A program made the position numbers and the translations under genes. A DNA stretch of 64,000 nt from the NCBI GenBank assembly GCA_027627225.1, contig CM051036.1:34553426-34617425 (forward strand), written 5' to 3'. The notes under the pieces are model-generated. The model was not told the DNA's origin, made no database searches, and worked only from the letters and a program-made list of their open reading frames with translations. The first letter of the stretch is position 1, and the number at the start of each line of letters is the position of its first letter. Shown one piece after another: positions 1-12,100 of the stretch. The stretch is from Congeria kusceri (Eukaryota; Mollusca; Bivalvia; Myida; Dreissenidae).

Positions 1-142
1 TTTAACCAAGTACGAACTGCCCATCATACCCCAAATCTTTAACCAAGTACCAACTGCCCCTACCCCAAATTTTCTTTAACCACGTACCGACTGCACCTAC
101 CCCAAATATTTAACCAAGTACCAACTGCTCCTACCCTAAGTC
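1..142. repeat. 34-37 bp minisatellite abutting a KIF14 splice donor
   Basis: About four tandem units (1-37, 38-74, 75-108, 109-142) share the core TTTAACCAAGTACCAACTGC followed by CCTACCCCAAA. The last unit overlaps the exon-intron junction of KIF14 exon 6 (donor GT at 134-133). On the minus strand the units contain GGGTAGG-like blocks resembling the real donor. Confidence 0.8.
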
Positions 143-3100
143 TTTCCCCGGAGGTTTGAGCCTGCGACTGTCTCTCACTGCCAGCCAGGTCCACCAAGTT
201 GATCTTGCTGGTAATGGAGTGATCGTGCACCTGCCCCTCCAGGGTCTCTGTCTGCAAGGAAAAGATAATAACAACGGGGTGCTTTTTGCACAGAACGTTC
301 ATAAAAGATGTAGTACTGTTGGATTGATCAAAGTCTTCAATGTTTTTGTCAGGCATTCTGGGAATGCTGACAATGTCCATTAGTAGGGGGCAATTCATAA
401 AAATTTAGAAATTAAAAGATTTACCGTAAAAGATAGTGTATTAAGCGCACCCATGTATAACGTGCAGCCTATTTTTGAAGCAAAATTTGAGGAAATAAAA
501 CTGGAAACAATTTGCAGCTGTTGTTTGTTAATGTTTGTTTATGTTATTTTACCAAAGTTTTTCCATGTTTTTGTTGTTGTTGTTCTGGAGAATTGTACTA
601 AATTTACTTTCATAAAAAATGTAATCAATGTAAATTTCAGATACACATACATAATCGCCTTGTACGCGAAACACATAATTAATCAAAATTGATACAAATA
701 TTCATGTTAATATTCAATAATTTTTATTCCGTAACACAATCTCCCTTTTAAATCCAATACATGTATATTTCATCATTCCCATTTAAATCTGAAATTTATC
801 CAATGCAACAAAACAACTGTCAGAAATTTGTCCCACCCTTGACATTTCCTCTAGAACACTAATTGAGTAATGGTCTATTGACACTGCTCTATTGTTCAGG
901 TATAGTAGTATTGATTGATGCTTTTATCACTGACCACATGCTAAGTGCTAATCGTGTTTGATGCTTAAAGTGCTACATACAGCTATACAGTGACCCCAGC
1001 TCAGCAGTCACATCAAAGAGTTTTTTAAGTCAAACCTTGCTATGGCTGTTGCTAAAAGCTTGCAGATTTAGAGGCCTGGCTAGTGGACAATGTCGCGCTT
1101 TCACTCTTCTCTGTTGTAACAAGTGTTATTATCAATGATTGTGTTTTTAATGGATTTTATTGTTTGTTCAAATTGGAAATATGATTGCAAGGTAATTAAA
1201 ATGTTTTGTTAATAAAAAAATGAATTGCATGTGAAATAAATATAATGAAAATATAAATGAAAAAAAAAACTTGCCGGAAAATGACTGTTACCATGTATAA
1301 CGTGCACCAAATTTTCATAGCCGAATTTTAGGGTAAAAATGTGTGCGTAATACATGGGCTTTACGGTATCTTATATTACTTCTATCTCCTGTTATACAAA
1401 CAATATGCTAAGCCAAAATGAGGTGTCTCATTTCTAGTCAAATTAGCCAATAACTACAAATGTCAACATTAGGCTACAACAGTTTCTTCAACAGAATTCT
1501 ATAAAATACCCAAAATAAGTAGAATATCAACTCAGTACAGTATATTTGGCTCAAGAAAATGTTTAGCCAAGCTGGATCACAAAATGAATGGTAAGAGAAT
1601 ATGTGATATACTGCAACTAACCTTGGTCTGAGTCAGTACAATGGTGAACACAGAATGTGATCGGCTGCTCTTGTCGTTCATGCCGGTGGCTGCTGTCGCT
1701 CGGTTTTTGTTGCCGAGGGCGATCCAGCCATGAACGTCATCGAAAGAAGTGACGACGAACGTGGAGAGGCCTTCAACATAGGGGCCAAGAGTTGGGTGCT
1801 CCCTCACACGCAACTGGAAATGTAACAGAACATAAATTAACAAGCGACTAGGTTAAAGCCACAGAAATACATAATAATCTATTACATCCAGGTTTAGTTT
1901 TAAAGAACATTTAAGCACAAAAGACAAAGCTTTAGCCAGGGTAATACATATGTATTTCACCATGGTGTTTAAATGCTAACATGTCAAACATGTTTTTGTT
2001 AATAGAAATATTAACAATTTTAATTTACAAGATTCACACAGTTTCAGCCACAGGAATAGATATTTATTTCATCCAGGTTTTAAATAAAAATCTGTCATAA
2101 AATGAATGCTTTTTTTGGAAAAAAAAATCTTTTATTAACAAGTATATGGAGTGCACAGGTATTTGTTTTGCTAAATACTGTATACTAGTAAATAAAGGAA
2201 CATAAATCTTCCATCAATAGGACATAATAGAAAGAAAGACAAATAAAGAAAGAACAACATGCAATCATATGAACAAGACTACCGTTGTCTTCTTCACTTT
2301 CTTATCCTTTCCGTTGCCAAGGTGACTGCTTGATGCAAGTAGATCGTGGATTTTCTCATTGTATATCTCAAAGAAGCTGATCTCCACATGAAGTTTCACC
2401 TGAAACATTAAAACACATTTACAATATTATCTCCAATAAAGAGGTTATGTTTGTGTTTGCCAGTTGTTGGTATTATCTCCGATAAGGAGGTTATGTTTTG
2501 CCAGTTGTTGGTATAACCTCCGATAAGGAAGTTATGTTTGTGTTTGCCAGTTGTTGGTATTACCTCTGATAAGGAAGTTTTGTTTTTGCCAGTTGTTGGT
2601 ATTACCTCCAATATGGAGGTTATGTTTGTGCCAGTTGTTGGTATTACCTCCAATAAGGAGGTTATGGTATTGCCAGTTGTTGGAATTACCTCCAAAAAGG
2701 AGGTTATGTTTTTGCCAGTTGTTGGTATTACCTCCAATAAGGAGATTATGGTATTTCCAGTTATTGGTATGACCTCCGATATGGAGGTTATGTTTTTGCA
2801 AGTTTTTGGTATTACCGTCGATAAGAAGGCTATGGTTTTGCCAGTTGTTGGTATTACCTCCAATAAGGAGTTTATGGTATTGCCAGTTGTTGGTATTACC
2901 TCCAATATGGAGGTTTGCAAGTTGTTGGTATTACCTCCGATAAGGAGGTTATGGTATTGCCAGTTGTAGGTATTACCTCCGATGAGGTTATGGTAGTCGC
3001 AGGTGTTGGTATTACCTCCGATAAGGAGGTTATGGTAGTCGCAGGTGTTGGTATTACCTCCGATAAGGAGGTTATGGTAGTGGCAGTTGTTGGTATTACC

Positions 3101-6100
3101 TCCGATAACAGTGACTGGGAAAGGATTTTTCCATATGAGATAATAGCTCATCTTCACAAAAATCTATGGGCTTTTTTTTAAATCTATGGGATTTCCACTT
3201 CATTTTTATGGGATTTACACCAAAAACATTTTGTGAGCGTCAAACTGTTTCAATCAAGAAAAATGCACCATGCATATACTTGCGGTAAACATTCAAGGTG
3301 TAATGAGCGTCTGTTTTTTTTTTTTACTGCCGAATTAATTTTAATGGATAAAATATCTCCGCATAGTCACAAAACTGCACCACATACCGAGCATGTGTAT
3401 TGTACTTTCAGCGTTTTCGATGCGTACTCAAAATGTCGGTGCGACGTAAAATCGCACATCGGTAAACATTCCTTTGCGATTTCTCTCAATTTTATGTGCA
3501 AATATCGCAATTCGCGTGGGTTTCCCAGTCACTGCGACAAGGAGGTTATGTTTTTGCCAGTTGTTGGTATTACCTCCAATAAGGAGGTTATGTTTTTGCC
3601 AGTTGTTGGTATTACCTCCAATAAGAAGGTTATGTTTTTGCCAGTTGTTCGTATTACCTCCAATACAGAAGTTACAGTATTGCCAGTTGTTGGTATTACC
3701 TCCAATAAGGAGGTTATGGTATTGCCAGTTGTTGGTATTACCTCCAATAAGGAGGTTATGGCATTGCCAGTTGTTGATATTACCTCCAATAAGGAGGTTA
3801 TGGTATTGCCAGTTGTTGGTATTACCTCTAATAAGGAGGAAACACACTATTATGTGAAGTTGGAATAAGACGTCAAACATAGAATAAAATGTTTTATTAC
3901 AGCAATGTTTTTTATGCAGTTTACCATTTTAATTTAAGAATTTTGAAGAGTAATTAGTGCAATAGACACCTGCATATATAACTGCATCAGTAAAATTGAT
4001 TTTACCACAAAACTGTATACTTGTATATTTTTACAATTTTTGTACACAAAAAATTGAACTGTGTCCATGCGTGCATGAACACAGTTTATAAATACAAAAA
4101 AAATTATCAAAGAAACAGTCAGTTTAAATGAAAAATTCATGGAAAATGCTATTTATACCAGAAGTATTGACATAATATAACAAACATACATAAACAACTT
4201 GAAATACTCAGTTTTATGTGAGAAAAGAACAAAAATCATTACCATTCTATGTTTGATATCTTTTTCTAACTTCACATAGTACAGTGTTAGGTTATGTTTT
4301 GACAGTTGTTGGTTAGTTTTTCTATTTGTTTGTTAGTCAGCAAATTTACACAAGAGTTATAAACGGATTTGAGAGCAATTTTTAGGCTAAGAAGGACATG
4401 AGCCAATAACACTCTATTATGTGAAGTTAGAATAAGACATCAAACATAGAATGGACATAAAATCTTTATATTTTTCCTATAAAATTGCGCATTTCATGGT
4501 ATTTAAGTATATTGGTTATATTCTGTCAGTACTTATAGTATAATTTGCTTTTTTCCATAACTCTTTCATAAAAACTTATTATGTCTTTAATAATTTTTAC
4601 TATATTTACTAAATTTTTTCTATTTTTTTTGTGATTTTTTTTTTAAATGCATACAAGTATACAGTTTTGTTGCAAAATCAATTTTATTGATGTCATCAGT
4701 CTTCGTCGTAACTGGGTTGTCCGATGCCCGGGACAAGTAGATTTGATTTCGGGCTAGCAGAAAATGCCAAATGCTTGCCCGATCGGGCAAGTGTTTTCAT
4801 AGGCTTTATATATTGTGTGGACATTTTAGGGTTTTTTTTCATAAAAAAAACAAAAAAAAAACACAAAACCCGTTGTATTATTGGAATCTAGTATTTACAC
4901 ATAAACATATGACATACTGTGTGGTTTTTTATTATTGTGTAGAAGCTTATTGAAATATATAGAAAATTGATCGCAGTCGACTAAACGCTTCTTTGTTAAA
5001 AGCTTAATAAGAAGACTACTTTAGTTGAAAGGGCAATTTTGGAGTATGTGCAAGTTTGTCTGAAATTGAAGTTTGCATATATTTGCATTGTTGTCAGTAA
5101 TTAACAAATATATAAATAAGTATTGTAGCTCTATTTTGAATTGTATAATTTAAAAAACGCATGCTGTTTGAAAGTGAAACTGCATTTTAAAAACTGCTTT
5201 TTGGTAGGAACTATTTTGGAACTACTTTCATCAAATGTAGCATGCAGTTTAATAAGGGAAAGTGCGAGAGCGAAATAGCTGATTGCTGCAACCTGCTCCA
5301 ACCTGTATCCCCTCTGGGTTGGTTAACACAGAAATGTTGAATGTCTTTTGAAATACAATTTATTTTGCAAATACTTAATAAATAGACTTTGTTTAAAAAC
5401 CTTAATTAGAAGCATTTAAGTGAGTTACCAATTTATTAGAAAATATCAACAAATTGATCCAGCTTTCCACACTGCTCCTTATTAGTAGAGCCATGTACCT
5501 TTTTGGACGCTATATATTTCCCTGTTTATCTTTTTAATCACATTGTGAAGCATGATGCACAAAATAGTATGATCAAACCTTATGTATTTTGAGGGAGAAC
5601 AACAAAAACAAGATGACACACATTTATATAGAAATAAAATATAAATAAATAAAATTACAGAAAACACCATTTTCTGATATTGCCGTAGAGTACCATTTGA
5701 AGTTAAATAGTTCGGACAAGTCAAACAGATTTCGGGCAAGTGGTTTTGCTAACAAGCTTGCTCGAACTGGCAAGTGCTTTGACAAAATTAGCATGAAGAC
5801 TGGATGTAATTATATATGCAGGTGCCTATTGCACTAATTACTCTGCAAAACTTTAAAATTACAAATGGTTAACTACATATAAAACATTTGTATAATAATG
5901 TAGTTTATTTTATGTTTGACGTCTTATTCTTACTTCACATAATAGTGTGTTCAATGAACAAATGATTTTCGTGGTGATCCAGACATTGGTGAAAGTACAG
6001 AAATTTAAAAAAAAATCTGAAATCAAGTTTGCAAAATAGTAAACTCATACTTTCTATTATATTTTATGTTGGACAAAAACTTCAATAATACTGAAATCAG

Positions 6101-9100
6101 TATTAATACTGAAAACTTTCACCTATAGATCCTGATCACCTGGCGCAGATCTGCCCTCTCTAAGGGCTGTTGAGTCATTTGTTCAAGATAACAGTTAAAC
6201 AGATTCATTTACCAGTACAAACAAGACAATGTTACTATAATATGGCACTCAAATATTAATCGGTTGGCCAATTACAGTATTTTATTGCAGGGTTGTCAGG
6301 TTTTTGCCATGAGTGGAAAAAACCATGGTAAAAACCGGCAAGGAAAAAACTGGGTGGCAAAAACTGGCAAAAATCAAAATAATTTATGTATAAAATTAAT
6401 ATAAAAAAACACAACAACAAACAAATACAGTTTAAATTTAATGAGATAGGGTTCAATGTGTTTATATATGCACCTGGTGTTCATATTAAGTGGGGGAAAG
6501 GAGAAGACAGACATTTGACTTGAATGCCATGTCTCAGTCAAGACACCTATTATGCAGCAAAAAACAGGAGAACAAAATCCAACTCAGGTGATAATGGCCT
6601 CTTTATTATTGAACTGGGGATACTGGGGCTAGCTAATGGGGCTGCTAATCACTGGTATTTTCCTAGGGGAACAATTAATGGGTTCCAGAACAAACAGGTA
6701 CTGAAATTTCAGAGCATGCACCACATTGGATTGTAGTTGTGTGTTAGGCATTCATCTGGCACTTAACATTAATGGGCATGTCCTTGTGGCCTATCATAGA
6801 GTTGCTTGCATCATTTTCATGGGTTTAAATTCTTCTAAGCCATTGTAAGACAACCATTCGGTTTCTGAATTCACTCACTATAACTACATGTACCTTCATC
6901 ACTTGCATATAGATCTACAATAATTATGTCAACAAGAGGAGGAAGAAATAAAGACCCAGTATGGGACTTTTTCAACAAGGTAGAAAAAGATGGAAAGACT
7001 CTTGCCCGTTGCAAGAAGTGTGGTCATGAGCAAAGCAACAAAGCAGAGCGTATGAGAAAACACCAGAAGACATGCAGTGAGGTAGTTTCATTTGAATTAA
7101 AACGCTCTGCAGAAGAAAATCATGGCCTGGAAACTGAGACAAGCAGTGCTCCAGCTCCAAAGAAAAGAATTCAAACCGACTTGAATAACCAAGTGTTTGT
7201 GACATCGGAAGAAACCAAATTAAAGCTGGACTTACTTTTAGCCAAGTTCTTCTTTGCATGTAACATACCATTCTCAGTGAGTGAGCATGCTTCATTTAAA
7301 ACTTTTGTGTCCACTCTGCGACCTGGATACAAGCCACCAACAAGAAAGAAACTGTCGGGACCACTACTTGATTCTGTTACAGCTACAGTTGCAGGTAAAG
7401 GCACAAATTGAAGGCAAAGACTGTACTCTTATTGAAGATGGCTGGAGTGACTGCCATAATGATCCTGTGACGGCTACGTGTGTCCATGTTGATAAGAAAG
7501 CATTCTTCATTGATGCCAAGTCAACAGGAGCAACAAGCAAAACAGGGGAAAACCTCCGGGATATGTGTAAAGAATCCATCAAAAAGGCATCGTCTTTATA
7601 TGGATGTACAGTAAAGAATATTGTGACAGATAACGCCAAGAACATGGAAAAAATGCGACGGCTTCTTCATGAGGAAGACAATGACTTGCTTGTGTATGGA
7701 TGTAATGCCCATTTACTGAATTTGCTAGGACAAGATATTACACCATCATCTGTAATGAAACATGTTGTTGAAGTGCAAAAATACTTCAGAAATCACCACC
7801 AGCCCAGCTCATGGCTGGGTGAATGTGAAGGGAGTGTAAAGCCCCAGCTGCCTGGGGACACAAGGTGGAACAGTCAACTGACCTGTCTTGATACATTTCT
7901 GAGAAACAGAGAGTTCATGATAAGAATTACTCAGGAACACGGTGACTCTACTGACTCCAACATAGCAAGGAAAGTTAATGATTTCAATTTGTACCAGCAG
8001 GCAAAAGATCTCCACAAACAAATGCGACCAATATCTGAAATGTTAGATCGCATTCAGGGTGACTCTGCCAATGCTGCTGATGCCTTCGATGCTTGGTTCA
8101 CTCTACTTCACCACCCAGATCTGACTGAGCACAAAGATGTCATTAATAGTAGAATGAATCAAGCCCTTCAGCCGTTCCATTTGGCAGCATATCTTCTTCA
8201 TCCAAAATACAAAGGTGCACATCTTAGTGATAAACAAAAAGAAATTGCAAGAAATTGGATCACACAGAAAAACGAGTGTTACATCTCCTCAGTCATCAGC
8301 TTTGCGGCCCAGGCTGAACCATATCCATCCTCTTTCTGGACGACTTCGGCAACAAGCATGGATAGCTGTGTTTGGTGGAAGGCTGTGAACAATTCAAACT
8401 TTCTGCCAGGATTTGTTGATCTAATGATTAGACTACAAAAACTGCCCGCAAGTTCTGCTTCAGTTGAAAGAGTGTTTTCAAACTTCAGCCATATACAGTC
8501 CAATCTAAGGAACCGGCTTGGGATCGAAAAGGCAGGAAAACTTGTTTTCTGCTACCGAATGCTGAGAGGTTCACAGGAGCTGGAGTACTGATTTTCGTAT
8601 CATAATCACACAATGTGCAAAGTTGAAGGGAGTAGATGGTGTACCTGGAATAATTATTCCAATAATAAGTTTGTAAAGTTTCACTTTTTATTGAAAATAT
8701 GCATATATTCAATGGTAAAAAGTGCATGTATTTGTTAATTGAATTTGAATAAAGCAGTTTAAACTTATTGTTTTCAATGTCTATAGATTTTGCCATTTTT
8801 GCCGGTTTTTTCCAGTTTTTGCCGGTTTTTTCCAGTTTTTGCCGTTTTTTTCCAATTTTTGCCATCGGCAAGGAAAAAATAAGTTTTTTCCGGAAAAAAA
8901 CCAACCCTGTTTTATTGCAATACTGGGCAAAATGTTGGCTCCAGAGTTCATGTTTACATGTTTAATCAAACTCCAAAGATTCCATCTTGACATTCATGTT
9001 GATAATGTACTTCTTCATTTGCCATTATATTTTATAACAAAATGTACATATATGCTGTTATGGCCTGACAACAACCCAGTGTGTTCATTAATGTTATTTA

Positions 9101-12100
9101 AGAAATAATTTTCGATTTTGAGTTCTCGTGCGTAGGAAACAAAACCTGAGTGGTTTAATTTACACGCATAAGAACTCGAAATTGTTGTTTATTTGTACAG
9201 ATAAACAACGATTAAGTGAAAATTATTTCAATTCTAACATGACCTGACAACATATTCTGCAATTACAATGCAAACTATATTTTACAGTTGTGGGACTACT
9301 TTTTTGAGTTGTTAATTGGCAATTTAACAACGGAAAATGTTCTTCTTTGTCTATAGTACACTCTGCACAGGTCATGTTAAAATTGATCTTACAACATAGA
9401 ATGCATGAACATTCTTGTATATTGTTGTATTAACATATTAAATATTTATACTATATTTTGTAACAATTTATATAAATATTCAAATCTTATTCCATTTCTA
9501 AACCAGTACACAATGTTTGCAACACAAAACATAGATATCTAATAAATGCAACTATTAACATTTAATGTGATACTTCATGAATAATAAATTCAGAACGAAG
9601 ATATTAAAATCTGAGATATACTGTAATAAATTCATGATATCTGGGAGCAGATCATTGGTAAATACAAATTCTGCTCCACTGCATGTAGGTAAAACAACGA
9701 CAGCACTACAGGTCAATCTATAAACCTAATGGGACCTTACATGAATTATCAATATCGGTTTATTGTATGAAAGCCTTTAAATCCATTTCATGACAGAGTG
9801 ATTCTATTGTAGTTTTGATACGACGTTTTTGCAACACCCAATACAGAATGGTACAATATGTGTACTGAAATAAATCTGGTTATTTAAATAATCGTCAAAG
9901 CACAGAATAACACTGCCCGAAAGCCTTTTAACTTTGATTTTCTTTTAACAGCTATTTACTTTAGTTTGTTTTGCATAAAGCTGTCATTCTTGTCTAAGAA
10001 CAGTTTTTAATAATTGTGGTTTAGTTCATATGACGTGTGTCGTGGGAAAATCGGGCTTAATGCATGTGTGTAGTGTCGTCCGGGATTAGCCTGTGCAGTT
10101 CGCACAGGATGATCTGGGATGACACTTTCTGTTTTTATGGTATTTTCTGTTTCAAGGAAGTCTCTTTTATACAAAAATCCACTGTACGCGGAAAGTGCCA
10201 TCCTTGATTAGCCTGTGCGGACTGCACAGGCTAATCCGGGAAGATACTTTATGCACATGCATTAAGACTGGGTTTCCCATGACACGCCTCATATGGTTTT
10301 AGTTTGCATTAGTAGAGGATGTGAGATCAACAACAAAATGTCTGAACTTTATTTGACACTATTTTAACTCTGAACATCACATGGTGAATAGAGAATCAAA
10401 ATATTTACTCTTCCTATTAGGACTGACCCTTAGATGCTTAGTCACCATAGCCTTTGTTCGTTGGATAGGCAATACTACAATGAGAAAGTGTCAATAATAA
10501 TTCAGACTCAAGGTATTCGAGGAACAAACAGTATATTTTTCAATTGAAACTGTAATGTTAGGAAATGTTAACAGAAATCACATTACTGTAGGGTATGATT
10601 TACTTATTCAAAACCTGTTGTTGGTATGTGTTCATTTGACAGCATGATATGAAAAATACTTGTTAATGAAAGATTTATTTTTGTGATGTGTAATAACAAA
10701 ATTTGGTTAATCATGCTTGCAAAACCTATTTGTTTAAAAAAATCAGTATTATTCAGCACAAGAAAGTTTTAGAAAACGATAATGTCCAATGGATCATGTA
10801 CATTTATAACTAAGAAAAAAATACTGACTAATTAAAAACAGCAAAAACAAATTATTCATAATTGACTGCATTGTATTTAGACTGGGCTTGACATTAATGA
10901 TTGTCCAATTGCCCGTGGCAAGTCAAAGTTGGATCCGGGCAAGTTAATTTTAATTCCAGTTGTCCGATCGGGCAAGTAAAAAAAGTATTATAAAACATAA
11001 AATAAAAGGTTTTGTACTAAAATCTGTAAAAAAAAAAGCTGTAACTATGTCCTGTTAAATTCTGGCCAACCTTTTACTTCGGCGATTAATTTGTTTACGG
11101 AAGTCAATATTAAATAATAGTTATGCGCATGCGCGTCTCCTTTGGAATTCCATATTTATTTTTATCAACGCCATATAAAGATAGTCTGGGATTCCAGAGA
11201 AAAGTGCTCTTTAAAACTTGATTCTTTTTACTAATGATCAGTTTCAGATACGTTTCTTTTTTGTGTGTTTGCAGACACAAAAAAAGATTGCAGAATTAAA
11301 ATTGAAAAATTCAAATATGTGGTCTTTTTAATTCATCTTTTGCGACATACTATCCATTTACGACTGTTGACATTGCGCTATGGTTCATATGTTTGAAAAT
11401 GAGAAATGTCGAACTTATTCAGCTTTGGTTTTACCAGTAAGTCCGGGAAAAATTATGAAAAAGGTACGACAAGGTTTCAAAAGCTAGTGAAAGTTCTAAA
11501 ATGTATGATTTGAAAGAAAACGATTTTTTGTGCCTAAATGGCAAACTGAGTTGGAATGGTTGAGATGTGATGTTTTACAAGTTCTAAGTAAAGAAACTGG
11601 ATGTTATATCTTTTATTTTAAATATTTTTGCAGTTAATGGGGCATTTCTTGAGATCTTAGGACAGGGCAAAAAGATTTCCAAAGTACTTGCTCGACAGGA
11701 CAAGTTAGGACAGGGCAAATAGATTTCCAAAGTACTTGCTCGACAGGACAAGTTAGGACAGGGCAAATAGATTTCCAAAGTACTTGCTCGACAGGACAAG
11801 CTGGTTTGAAAGTTAATGTAGAGCCCTGGTTAGATCAACATTTAATAACCAGTTTTCTAAATAAAGATTGGAACTTCAATATGTTTCTTTTTTCTGACAT
11901 TTTTCTGGTCAAATATAGATAATATACATTGTTACAGCTCAGATGTTTATTTTTGTTTCAAAACAAGGGCTATATACCTTCATTTCTCCCATAAGATTTT
12001 AAACAATGTATGTACACATCAATGCACTTAAGTCAAAATTCCAAAGACAGAAAATGTCAAAACCAGCCAATTCATTATTCTGACATCTAACAAGAAGATT

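Noticed and set aside
2408..3157. Long minus- and plus-strand open frames of repeated 14-residue peptides
   Set aside because: They follow from the 42-bp satellite period; all frames stay open and no initiator, domain or splice context supports a protein.
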